Program-made: the position numbers and the translations under genes
Notes under the pieces: model-generated
Told to the model about the DNA's origin: nothing
The model's input: the letters and a program-made list of their open reading frames with translations, nothing else
Database searches by the model: none
NCBI RefSeq assembly: GCF_022965805.1
Contig: NC_133102.1
Span: 5,836,885-5,900,884, forward strand
Length of the DNA stretch: 64,000 bases
Direction of reading: 5' to 3'
Source of the DNA: Primulina eburnea
Taxonomy: Eukaryota > Streptophyta > Magnoliopsida > Lamiales > Gesneriaceae
Shown here: positions 49,301-59,485 of the stretch, piece after piece
Layout of the letters: each line of letters opens with the position of its first letter
Numbering within the stretch: position 1 is the stretch's first letter

Positions 49301-50366
49301 ACTCGATACTGAAGTCAGATTTAAAATCAGACGGACGGATTTCTCGCAAAAGGCGTAAGGATTTTCTGTGCCAAAGATTCGACCCTTTCTCTGAATTTTG
49401 GCTGAATCATTCTGAAGGATTTCGTTTATATATATCCATGCATGAATTCGACGAGGTGGCACAATTTTAGCAAAACACGCTGCACCGCGGGTGCGGTAGG
49501 TGTAAGACCGCGGGTGCGCTCAAGCTTCGACAATCTTATCAATTCTGGAATTGCATGACCGCGGGTGCGGTACCTGTCGAGACCGCGGGTGCGGTACTGC
49601 ACCGCGGGTGCGGTCCCTGCTAACACCGCGGGTGCGGTGACCTGACCCTTCGGAAAAACTGACCAAATTTCTGTCCATGCACCGCGGGTGCGGTACATGC
49701 AAGGGCGCGGGTGCAGTGTTGGTTCGGCAACACACTCTGAAATTAAAAATAAATGGCCACACATTATCTTAAATCGTGTCTCAGTTGGTCCTTTCGTAAT
49801 CACGTTAGATTATAAGTCAATAATCCTTGATTAACAGTGATTAATTCTCGGGCATTACAGAACTGCTTGCCTAGGAGGCTCAATGTATGCATTCCATGTG
49901 ATGATATATAGTTATTGTCTAGGACATTATCCTTGCACGTCTTCGTTTGATAAGGTGTGTCCCTCGTTTGGCACTTAGGCTCTTGGACATCCTCGGGTTT
50001 ACGCCTTGAATATATATGTAAATCACATGCAGGTTCTTTTCTGCAAGGAAGCATGGTCTGGCGGATGCTGCTGTTAGAGCTACTAGTTCAGATAGAACAG
50101 CTGTTGTGGCTCTTCCCGGTGGCATTGGCACTCTAGATGAGGTATTCGAAATCTTGACGTTGATTCAACTCGAAAGAATCGGATCAAGGTTTCCTGTGCC
50201 GTTTTTGTTGATGAACTACGACTCCTTCTACTCCAAGCTGCTGGATTTTCTGAGCAATTGTGAGGGCAGGGGTACGATCTCCCATGGTGAAATAGAGCAG
50301 CTCTGGAAAGTTTGTAGCAATAATTCAGATGCTTTGAGCTACCTAGCAGAATTTTACGGCCTCTGA
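40373..50366 (+). CDS. LOG-like / lysine decarboxylase-family protein, four exons
   Basis: Exons 40373-40582, 41396-41524, 41726-41910 and 50033-50366 join in phase to 285 residues. The family signature PGGxGTxxE is present as LPGGIGTLDE at about residues 202-211, with the Arg-Lys pair (SARKHGL, residues 180-181) that precedes it in LOG enzymes. An earlier nucleotide-binding loop is SGAGRGLMDAVTKGAL. LOG enzymes release free cytokinin from its riboside monophosphate, but this divergent branch (like At1g50575, from memory) has not clearly been shown to do so. The first 70 residues are not part of the fold and could be a plastid transit peptide. Intron 2 uses a GC donor (GAG/GCAAGT). Intron 3 is 8.1 kb because an LTR element sits in it in the opposite orientation. 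Splice sites on both sides remain intact. Confidence 0.87.
42891..43100. repeat. 20-21-bp tandem array, CGAATCAGC type, 3' LTR
   Basis: About eleven units sharing CGAATCAGCC or CGACTCAGT with 10-11-bp spacers that themselves recur (AATAACCCGA, GGTAATTAGG). The same array is in the other LTR at 48461-48670. Confidence 0.9.
43912..44142. repeat. array of hairpin-forming ACCGCGGGTGCGGT words, 3' LTR
   Basis: Eight copies of ACCGC-GGGT-GCGGT or close variants at irregular spacing, in an otherwise AT-rich LTR. Each can fold into a 5-bp stem with a 4-base loop and contains CCGCGG. The array lies 140-370 bp into the LTR from its 5' end (minus strand), which is the U3 promoter side. The matching array of the other LTR is at 49492-49718. 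Confidence 0.92.
44284..46215 (-). other. non-coding interior of the gag-only element
   Basis: No long ORF on either strand and no pol motif seen. The minus strand is rich in TGA and TAG. It could be a heavily decayed pol, or unrelated filler maintained for element length. Confidence 0.6.
46216..46573 (-). pseudogene. decayed gag tail and aspartic protease
   Basis: Downstream of the gag stop the gag frame reads on through VFALTEEQAQEAPDDDVAG, and after a shift the protease begins YPAYVLRDTGASHICISERF with the Asp-Thr-Gly active site. The frame ends at 46216. The protease is too short to be complete, and Arg replaces the usual hydrophobic residue before DTG. Confidence 0.8.
46574..47509 (-). 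CDS. Gag protein of the gag-only element
   Basis: 311 residues from MPPRRIPEQGSTSN. The gag domain spans about residues 45-190 (IKLIGHQLLDVAQSWWITMK, FFPISYRKEKGAEFANLRQG). Two zinc knuckles follow: CGNCGGRHSTEQC and CHFCKQQGHFARVC. The frame ends in a TAG (46574-46576) where gag sense continues beyond, so the stop may be a mutation or may define a free Gag. Its intact state in an element without pol is noteworthy: it may be kept because Gag packages the RNA, or simply because the insertion is recent. Confidence 0.92.
   Translation of the reverse strand: MPPRRIPEQGSTSNPPMDVTPTPMETLLKRFQSFKPPTLTGTETSVECESWLGSIELLFDSLEYSDERRIKLIGHQLLDVAQSWWITMKRALEQRGTIITWDVFKTEFYHRFFPISYRKEKGAEFANLRQGQLNIEEYVTKFSTLLKFAPHVAGNDEAVADQFSNGLNPDIFTLVNTGRPNNFADAMNRAKGAEAGLIRQRGAEFVPPVSRPPQPPSRFESGSSSGGRKDFLKARGKQFKKSGGSSSSSSGSQQSYTGVYCGNCGGRHSTEQCQGVLGSCHFCKQQGHFARVCPQRGSQRSQGAEPSGPAA
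47764..47775 (-). other. primer-binding site of the gag-only element
   Basis: Minus strand TGGTATCAGAGC, initiator-Met type, five bases inside the LTR end at 47781. Confidence 0.9.
47781..49859 (-). repeat. 5' LTR of the gag-only element
   Basis: 2079 bp, differing from 42216-44283 by about six substitutions and three indels (5, 5 and 1 bp). It carries the same two repeat arrays at 48461-48670 and 49492-49718. Confidence 0.95.
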
Positions 50367-52739
50367 AGATGGTTTTTAGACACTTCTAAGGCTGTCACAC
50401 TTTGATAAAATCTTCTTACAATTTCATATTGTATTATTTCCTTTTTATTATAAATCCAGAAACAGGACTACAAAATCCGGATCAAGTGATAGACATAACC
50501 GGAGCATTCAGAATAATGGGCTTAGTTGTTTTTTTATAGCTTGTATCGTCATCGTATTATATATGGCTTAATACATGATATTTCTGCATAGCATTAGTTT
50601 ACGAATATATATAAAGGCTTCCGCTAATAAATCATTTCTATTAAAAAAAAGTGGTTGTGGAAAATATGGTTGCCAGGTTAAACTCGAGACGAGACCGATT
50701 CATTCAGTAAAGAAAAATAGGAATTCACCCAAACTGACTGTATTAATAGAATGTCAAGCCATACATAGCAGAAGAAATTAAACAGCAGAACAATAAAGAC
50801 CATTTTCCACACCACTCTTCTTAATAACAGCATTATTTCAGAAACAAAATAAGGCGAGAAACATAAAATCTGAAACAAGGATTGAAGATATTAATCAAGC
50901 CTAAAGCTTCTGCGTCAAACACTGGCGAATAAGCTGATTGTTTAGCATCCATCCATTACCAAATCCAAAAGATGGTTGTTTAGCATCCATCTTCCATTAT
51001 CAAATCCTGAAATGAGAATAATCATCTGCATCAAAAGTTCCTGATGAAAAAGATTAAGGGTTCTTTTCAAACTCAGTAAAAGCTGGACGAATAAGTTAAA
51101 TTTCGGAGTTACGAGAAATATTAATGAAGCTCTAAACAAGAGTTAAGTGGTTACTGAATAAGATATATCTTTGTAAAGCCAGAGTATGTGCTTGCCATAG
51201 AAAAGCAAAGTAACATGTGACAATGAAGCAAATAAAATCCTTCCCGAAAAAGAAAAGGAGGAATGAGTTGTGTTTCTTCCACAATTCGCTACGCGCGCAT
51301 CCCAACCATCATCTAAGAGGCACAAAATGGGAAATAAAAAAATAAAGTCAATTGTACATCATCCATCCAGCCACAAAAGTAAATAAGAGCATCCCTCTTT
51401 CACAACATCATCTTTGCTCTGGTTCTTAGAAGAGATCCCAACACTTGAATTACATCAAACTCAATTTTGAATCCACGATAATATCCCGAAAGTATTAGCC
51501 ACTACTCAGACCTTTTGGAATTCATCAACTCTATCGATAGAAAGCAGCTGCCTCATCAAAGGCATAGATGACATCTCTTTATGGTGCAAGTATCCAAACA
51601 TTTTAAAACCCAGCATAGAACTGACAAAATGTGTATTTCCATTCTACAGTTTCTCAAATCAGGACTCGATTAGCATTCTATGTTATATAAATGAATGACG
51701 GGGGGCCTTAGCACAAAACCTTTCTGCTCATTGTGCCAGTCCTAAACTAAATCAACATTGAGTCATGCACATAGGCCTGCGGAACATGTTGAAAACGGGA
51801 AGGCGTTTGAAATTACAAATTCCAACAAATCATGAATTCTTCCATGAAACTCTCAAATTTTGATTTTAAACAAACCAACCATATAAAGCCTAAAAGCATC
51901 TTCAGATCATACTTAACTACAGATACTCTTATCCTACTCACACAGATTATCCAATAATATTTTAAACTCACTCAAATAAACAAAGCAAGTCCTTATTTCC
52001 GTACATCTTTCAGGAAATAAAGCGAAAATTAATAGTAAGTTCTCTTAAAAATATTGCCAACTACTAACAACTCAATCATAAGAGAACCAAGAGATCATAG
52101 ACCATAATGTCATACATGCATTTCAACACACATTTCCTAGACGATTGTGGCATGCATCGTGGTTGGCGACATGTGGCATGTTAGCTATCATGAGCAACTT
52201 GGTTACCGATGATATACTAAAATGAATCAAAAAAGAAAAGCATAAACCATCAGCTCCTAGACCACCATTTACTAAGAAAGGAATTCAGTAACTTGAAACC
52301 TTACAACAGATGTTATAACTAGCACCATAATCAATGCCAGATGCTAACAAGCCAATTAGTTAGCCAAAAATTATAAAAATAGTTTACCATTCACTCCCTT
52401 TCATCACACAATGGCGGTTGAAAGCAAATCCAAGTGAATTAAGTGACACAAAATACATTTGAATTCAATTTCACATGTTAAAATTACTGATGCTCGCATG
52501 AAACAAGTGATATTATTGGATTATAAAAGATGCAATTTTCCCGATCTTAAACACACTGATTTGAGTTATTCAATTTTTCTAAAATTTTGTCCCAAAAATC
52601 AGTGCCATCAAACCACTACCTCCGTGATACGCCCATGGTTTGAGCGACTGCACTGTCAAATATAAATAGCTGACCAAAAAAATAAAGATAAAAAATTTAT
52701 CAAACAATACCCAGGAAAATGAAAAAGGGAACGTTACCA
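50367..52739. other. intergenic between convergent genes
   Basis: Holds the 3' UTRs of the LOG-like gene and of the minus-strand gene to the right. The word TTGTTTAGCATCCATC is duplicated at 50938-50953 and 50976-50991 inside a 40-bp tandem repeat. No further gene seen. Confidence 0.5.
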
Positions 52740-53411
52740 TCATCCGCTGGAACTTGGTCGATTCTCAGTGGGGCCTGACCGATTCAAGTATGTTGGTTCA
52801 CCACCCCTCCTCACCTGCGCGTACCCACCACCAGATTTGGGCCTTACCTCTTCCGCGTACCGATTTGAACGCGATCCGGTACCACCCACACCCTGAATGG
52901 GACCCGGTGAGCGCCCACCGTACTCGGATTTTACCTTGAAGCTCGCCGATCCACTACCCTTCACAAACTCAGATCCGATACTCTCCTCCTTGCGCACAAA
53001 CCCCGGCCTGAGATGCGGTGGAATAAACTTGTGAGACTTCACCGGAGACACCAACGAAGGTGAAGGCGGTAACGAATCGGATCCGGTTCGGCCCTGTGAA
53101 AGGGGAGGGATACCGTCCGGTTCCGGATAGTTCCTAGGTCGATCTTCAGACGGCGGCGTAGCAGAAAGAGAACCCTTTTCTTTGTTTTCTGTACTCTGGT
53201 TACTTGAAACGGGTTTTGCCGGCGAGGGACGGCTCAAAACAAGCATGTGTCCATGAATTTTTGAATTGGCTACAGTATTCTTGCTATGATTTGCAAAAGC
53301 AAAATTTGAGGATGAAAATGAACTGTTCGTGGTTGGTTTGATATTGTTGCTCAGTTTTTTCTCAAATAATTCATTGAAGTTGAGGGAGGTGTATTTGTTG
53401 CTTTTTGCCAT
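52740..53411 (-). CDS. Ser/Pro-rich plant protein of unknown function
   Basis: A single-exon frame of 223 residues starting MAKSNKYTSLNFNELFEKKL. The N-terminus is predicted helical and polar; the middle is Ser/Pro-rich and disordered. KSHKFIPPHLRPGFVRKEES at about residues 125-144 resembles the HKFVPPHLRPGF stretch I associate with a small family of plant proteins, recalled without a name. The C-terminus is Gly/Arg-rich (RSNRYAEEVRPKSGGGYAQV), which could bind RNA. No signal peptide or membrane segment is seen. Shortly after the stop lies a good donor site (ATG/GTAACG), so there may be an intron in the 3' UTR or a spliced alternative end. The reading is clean, so I regard it as a real gene. 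Confidence 0.7.
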   Translation of the reverse strand: MAKSNKYTSLNFNELFEKKLSNNIKPTTNSSFSSSNFAFANHSKNTVANSKIHGHMLVLSRPSPAKPVSSNQSTENKEKGSLSATPPSEDRPRNYPEPDGIPPLSQGRTGSDSLPPSPSLVSPVKSHKFIPPHLRPGFVRKEESIGSEFVKGSGSASFKVKSEYGGRSPGPIQGVGGTGSRSNRYAEEVRPKSGGGYAQVRRGGEPTYLNRSGPTENRPSSSG

Positions 53412-54148
53412 CCACCTATTCCGCCTATACTGCCGCCTGAATCACCTCCGGGAGCCACTGTTGCCAGAGAGATAAAAATGAAAGAGTCGATCGGAAAATT
53501 CTTGCTTTAGAAAATGCTTCGATTGGTCGATTCTAGCTCTTTTCTACGTTCGGGTTGAGGTGGGTTTCACCGATAGGCCCAAATGTCAACTGGGCTATGT
53601 AGGCCCGTGCCCGACATCCAGCCCAACCTAATATATTAATCAGCCAGATGTCAATTGGGCTGTTTGACTTGCATTTTTTCCCTTTTTTTTAAAATGAATG
53701 TACCATTAATCATGCAACTTGCTTTAGGTTTATTCTTAAAAAATAAATAAAATAACTTGCATTGGATTTCATAAACTAATAATTTACTATTATATAGATC
53801 TTAATTTTACAGCCTCCTACGTCTTTTTTAAACTAATAGTAATTTACCATTAGTAAACCAACAAATCACATAACAAATTCAAATTAAAATAGAATTTAGT
53901 AAATCCAATCAAACCATAACGTAGTATAGTTGAATAATATATCATACATTGTACCCTATGAATTATACTAGTATGTAAATGTAGCAAATGTCTAAAATCA
54001 AAAAGCATAATAAAATGTCATGATTATGAACTTTCAAAATGTTAAGTTCTCCAACCAAAATAAAACAAAAGCTCACTACATACAAATCTCCTGTTTGGCT
54101 ATAACTACAATACAACAGTACAAGTACACTCTCCAAAATTGTCTGCAA
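53412..54148. other. intergenic, promoter side of the gene to the left
   Basis: About 740 bp, AT-rich beyond 53680. The part next to 53411 should hold the 5' UTR. No motif can be fixed. Confidence 0.4.
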
Positions 54149-57100
54149 TTAAATGGAATCTAACCATGAATCAAAATCATCCTGAATTTTAGATGTCGAA
54201 TTACCGTTAGATTCTAAAGGTGTTATGTCTCGGAACTCGTGGTCCTGGGAGAGTGATCCACCATCAATTTTTACCACATTAGACATTTCCTTGAGACGGG
54301 TATCAATATCATCATCAATTTTGACAGACATCATTGGAGTTTTCATCCTATCCGTGCCTTTCTTCTTAATATCAGCCGATGCATATTGTACAGATGAAAT
54401 TCCTACAGATGAAGTAACGCCTGTATTTTCTCGAGAGATGTCAGATATATGGCCAGACTTTTTGGGTGGATTTGTTGAAGGCTCGAGGAACTTGGTATCA
54501 GCAAATGAGTTCAGAAGCATGTTGAGGTCTGCTTCGGCATTTTCTGCCTCAAATGTAGATGGTTTCATAGCAGCAGAATCCACATTGTGTTTAGAAATGT
54601 ACTTCTGCTCTGTTTCTTGCGTCTGCCCAACTTTATACGTATTTTGGTCCATTGAGTGTAATCCTTCTTTCTGAATTGCAATGGAATTGTTTATAGCAAC
54701 GGTGCTAGATGGTGACATGGATTCACTATAGGGCAAGGGTTGATCATTCTCATTTTCATCCATATCTTGGATTAGAGATGATGATGCTTCAGAATCTATT
54801 TCAACTGCAGATGCACGAGTTTGAAGATGATCATTGTCTTCGCCACAAGCATGTAACTCATCATTGAACTGCCACACGTTGAAAATCATTTCATTAGTAA
54901 TTACTAGCATTGAAATAGGCACAGAATTGGTGTTTTGGTGATCTTTTCACATTAGTATAATAAAATAGTTTACCAATTACCATTTATGTTTGAGATGACA
55001 CCAAAGTAAATTATATTAGACATGCCCTAACAATTTGTGGCAATCACGAATGAAAGAAAAGAAGATTGAAATTTATGTGCTGAAATTGAACTCAAGATTT
55101 AGAAAACAGATAGCACAATCAAGTAACAATTAACAGAGGGCTCTTATGGCATGGCAGTTAGGTAATAAACCTGTCCATACTTTGATGCTTGAGGGGATAA
55201 AGAGAACTTTATATAAATTCATGAGAACTATATATGTCTCAATAGAGTGAAAACTAACAGCAGTCCAGGTTGACCTCTTGAAAACTAATCGCATTAATTA
55301 TGAACTTCAACTCTGACTTAAACAGCTTCTTTCAGATTCACAACGTTTATCTTCAACCACATAAAAAGTCTGGATACAGATACTCAAAGCCTAATCAGAT
55401 GCTTCAAAACTACCATAATTGTTATTGACTTCCGTTATTCAAGGAAATTAGCACACACAGAACAAGAACAGATGTAACAAGAAGCCTGAGAAGAAACATT
55501 ATACCAGCTCAGGAGGTAGCAGTACATCTGGTTCGAGAAATAGCCTATCTGATAGCTTAGCCTTTCCCAGTTGTTCTGCCAGAGCATCGAGATTAAGGGA
55601 AAGAAATGGTGCCTGCATATTGAAGAATTGAAAAAGGAACAGAATTTTTTTAAAATAAAACAAAAACAAGTGTAAAAAGAAAGAACAAGGCGATTAAAGC
55701 TGAGACTGAGAATGATATAAAGTAAATTCTTCCTAGTTTATCATATAAAGACAGCATATGAGAAAACAGATGATGCTGTCAATTATTGCATAAATGGTTC
55801 ACTCACAAACATTAATAAGACACATTCACCCATTAAATTTCAAACTAATTGTATGGTTAAATTAGAGCCATGTCTCTGTTTACTAGGTCAATAAGCATTA
55901 TCTGATGTGAATTGTTGCAGGCAAATCTCACCACCTATGCTCCATGCAATTTTCCAAGGTTCATGCACATATTAATTCGGGAGTTTCATCTCACGGTCAC
56001 GGAGTGACAAAGAATGAGAATAAATGGCATTTAGAATACTAATATAATGGGAAAACAAGAGAGAGAGAAAGAGAGAAAAATTATGTCTCGGCAGAGATTA
56101 TGATACCAAATCATATATAGGCCATCATGTTGCCACATTCTGAGTCATACTAAACAGACAACAAAAGGGCATTGCTTACTAATCAAGTTAAATAAACAAA
56201 AATTACCTCAAAACTGCTACTTGATTTTTTGTCAAAATCAAAATCAAAATCATCCTCCGCAATCCATGAAAGCATGCTTTGCCCCTTGACAGAGAGCATC
56301 GGACCAAATCCCTGAGTATATTCTAAGACATACTAATATCAATCAACTGCAAATTATCTACTAAATCTATAATTCAAGGAAAATATTTGTCAAATACTAT
56401 TAGAACATGTAGAAACTCAGGGAGGCATGCACATACTTACATATGTATTTTTATCTAAGACAGAGCCACTGCAAATGATATATATTTTTTGTTTATGGAA
56501 TTTGGGTCAAGACCTCATCGCAAAGGGTCTTGTCTCTGAGTTGTGTTCCAATCGGCACGGGATTTAACATAATAGTAAAATATCCATCTTGGTCCGAATC
56601 CGAGTAGCACTATTACTATATCATGGAAGTATTGCCAGAAAATGTAGAATGCACGAGTTTCTAAAACAAATTTCACTAGCTTAGCAGAACAACACTTTTT
56701 TGTCGGAATCAGTTACCACCATCCAAGGGTTACTTAAATATTTGACCTCTTTTAAATATTTTTTTGGGTTTTTGACCTTGACCTTCCTCGACTTATTTTT
56801 ATTCATGACCTTCTTGTTGACAAAGAACACATAGTCCTAAGCATAGGACAATATTTAAAATTGAAGAAGTCATATAGACACATAGTTCTACCAGATATGT
56901 TAAAATAAAAAAATCAGCTCGTCATTTTTGAAATTGAAATTTGGTGGGAGCCATTTACTGAATTTTCAGGTCATCCAACAATCGCCATAAAGGATATCGG
57001 ATACTCCTATATAAGGATGGAAAAAACGAAAACAATAATTTTTTAATGGAACCAACATTATTGCAATTTCTCATAATTTTGACATTACAGATCATATTCC

Positions 57101-57597
57101 ATAATTCCATGGTTTTTTATAATGTCAAAAACAGCATAGTCATGCGCTACATTTCAATCTAGTCAAACATGAATGACTGTCAAGACTATTATACTACATA
57201 GAAATGACATACCTTCAATATTATCACCGAGGGAACGAAAAATGTCGGAAGAATAATTTGATAGTGGCTGAGATCTGGCCTCCGAAATTAAGAAAGCATA
57301 ATCCGCCCCTTTACTCTTAGGCACAACAAATTCAGTTGGTGCACTAGCGCTCTCCCCCGATGGATCTTCTGAACCCAAGTTAAATTCTTCACCGTAACGA
57401 TCCCAATTTGAAGGGAGTGCTTTAGAGCCATGAGGTTTCCGGAGGTTCTCTCCAACTTGCTCACCCGATGGCTTCTTATTGGCAGTGGCCGTACCTGAAC
57501 TTACAGAAGGCACTTTTGATGCTGAATGGTGGTTATTCTTCTTGGTATGTCGCAGTGAATGAGCTCTCTTCGATTTCGCCAATGCTTTTTCATCCAT
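54149..57597 (-). CDS. acidic plant protein of unknown function, four exons
   Basis: Exons 57597-57213, 56322-56207, 55612-55505 and 54868-54149 join with GT-AG sites and consistent phases to 442 residues. The start ATG at 57597 gives MDEKALAKSKRAHSLRHTKK, a basic N-terminus that could be a nuclear signal. The middle is well defined: SNWDRYGEEFNLG, DYAFLISEARSQPLSNYSSD, a DFDFDFD acidic run and PFLSLNLDALAEQLGKAKLS. The long last exon is acidic and Ser-rich, and ends with DDFDSWLDSI. I do not recognise the family. No membrane segment or signal peptide is present. The short conserved-looking blocks joined by acidic linker suggest a scaffold or regulatory protein, but that is inference only. 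Confidence 0.82.
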
Positions 57598-58606
57598 CTC
57601 TATTCTACACACAGAGAAAAAGAAATCCTCGGTGTCTTTAGCATCTCAGGTGTAACAAAAAAATCTAATACAAATAATTCAGATGAACATCCACGTAGCG
57701 TAACAATTAATTAAAACAGTCGATGATAAAAAGCCTATAATACAATATCATTGCCTTCGAAATGCCGATTAGTGGGTGGTGATATTCAATTCCAAAAAAC
57801 AAAACTGAAACTTCCCAGATTAACTAATAAGCATTCGAGTGCAAAAGTAACGACTTGTTAACAGCATACAACTACCCTACCCTACAGAATCATTTCATAC
57901 GCGATAAACAATAAACAAACTAAAAATAGGCACAAATATATTATCAAATCTGCCTGAAACTGCCAAGAACTGCTATGTGCGTTAAATTTATGAGATCATA
58001 CGCTATAAACAAAATCGAAGCCCTTCTGTTCCGTTAAAATATTTGACGAATTTCGCCGGCCCCAAATCAATTACAAAGAAAAATCGCCAAATTTGCTTCC
58101 GTTTCCCCCAACTTTTGTGATCGCTGTTTGGCTGAGCTTGGTGGGGAGTGTTGAGGGCTTTAAGCAGCACAATGGAGTTTTGTGGGAAAATGAGGAAAAA
58201 GGGTGTCACGGAAGAGTTTATTAAGAAAAAGGGAGTAAATGTAATTTACTTTTTTCTCCTTTTAAAATTTTTTTAAAAACTAATTTTTTCATTAGTGTAT
58301 TTTAATTTTATATATAATAAAATTTATAATTTAATTAAATAAAAAACTCACTCGATTCAATTTTTCTATCTTTTTCGACTCAATTTTAAATTTTATTTCA
58401 TTTTTTATCTTCACAAAAAATATTTTTTTTCTTAACTTTTCATCCTCTCATTTTTTGGCTAACAATTAACCACGAACAACAAATCCAAAAAAAAAAACCA
58501 TATATTAAAAAAAAAAAAATTTGAGATATAAAATTTATTGGATCTCATCAGTGTTCATGATCTAAAAGTGAAAAAATTCACCCTGAATCGTAAAAGCAAA
58601 AGATGT
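57598..58606. other. 5' side of the unknown gene, then AT-rich spacer
   Basis: Bases 57598-58210 probably contain promoter and 5' UTR. Beyond that lies an A/T-rich stretch with poly-A runs and no gene. Confidence 0.45.
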
Positions 58607-58986
58607 ATCACGACCCACGACTTCATGACCCTGGGTCACGAAGCACAAGACTTCACGACCCATGGGTCGTGAAGCACTTGTGCTTCACAGTGAAGCACAA
58701 GTGCTGCTTCACGACCCAACACTTTGTTGGGTCGTGAAGCAGTGCTTCACAGTGAAGCACAAGTGTGTGCTTCACGTGAAGCACAAGTCTTCATGGGTCG
58801 TGAAGCACTTGTGCTTCACAGTGAAGCACAAGTGCTTCACGACCCAACACTTGTGCTTCACGACCCAACTTTGGGTCGTGAAGCACAAGACCCAGTGTTG
58901 TGGGCTTCACGACCCAGGGTCGTGAGTTCACGATCTCGAGAGTCGTGACGTGAAGATTTCACGATACATGGCTCGTGACACGATCC
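58607..58986. repeat. dense palindrome mosaic built from two words
   Basis: The tract alternates TTCACGACCCA/TGGGTCGTGAA with GAAGCAC/GTGCTTC. It includes a perfect 24-bp palindrome centred in 58651-58674, an 18-bp one (GTGCTTCACGTGAAGCAC), repeated 19-mers GTGCTTCACAGTGAAGCAC (9+1+9) and a 15-bp stem with a 5-base loop near 58707-58741. GC content is far above the surroundings. Confidence 0.95.
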
Positions 58987-59290
58987 ATTAATTTTAAATT
59001 TTTATAATTAATAATCTTTATTTTGTTTTAAATTTATATAACTAATAATCTTTTTGTTTCTTATATGTTTACTTTCCCGCTAAATTTGGAAGAAATCAAT
59101 TTTTTGAATGTAAGTTAATTTTAGGATCAAGATACGTTGAGATCTGTAAGAAGCTTGTGTCATTTTTAAATGAGAAAGAGATAGAATATTTGGTGCAGTA
59201 CACTCAATTTGGTAATTTAATTTTATGTGCTAAGATTATAACAATTTCAATCAAAACTGAGCCGAGACACAAAATTGGGTCGAGATTATA

Positions 59291-59403
59291 CTCGACCCAC
59301 GCGACCCACCAAAGTAGGGTCGCGTGGGTAGAGATGGGTATATATATATAATCTCGACCCACGCGACCCACCCCACCAAAGTTGGGTCGCGTGGGTAGAG
59401 ATG

Positions 59404-59482
<79 letters not shown>
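59291..59482. repeat. two GGGTCGCGTGGG hairpins and a TA microsatellite
   Basis: Two tandem units each hold inverted words CGACCCACGCGACCC and GGGTCGCGTGGGTAGAG (59292-59334 and 59354-59402), followed by TATATATA. After the second unit the TA run expands to about 38 units (59406-59482). Confidence 0.93.

Positions 59483-59485
<3 letters not shown>

Larger units (their letters stand above)
42216..49859 (-). mobile_element. gag-only Ty3/gypsy-type LTR element in the LOG-like intron
   Basis: LTRs 42216-44283 and 47781-49859 are about 99.5% identical; their length difference of 11 bp comes from three small indels. GAACT flanks both ends (42211-42215 and 49860-49864). The minus strand has an initiator-Met primer site (47775-47764), a gag ORF, a short decayed protease and a polypurine tract AGAGGGGGAGAAA (44296-44284). 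No reverse transcriptase, RNase H or integrase is recognisable in the 1.9 kb between protease and polypurine tract. This is the layout called TR-GAG. High LTR identity means a recent insertion, so the enzymes must have come from another element. Confidence 0.93.

Noticed and set aside
58662..58948. ORFs through the palindrome mosaic
   Set aside because: Composed only of the repeated words (VLHSEAQV and similar); not protein-like.
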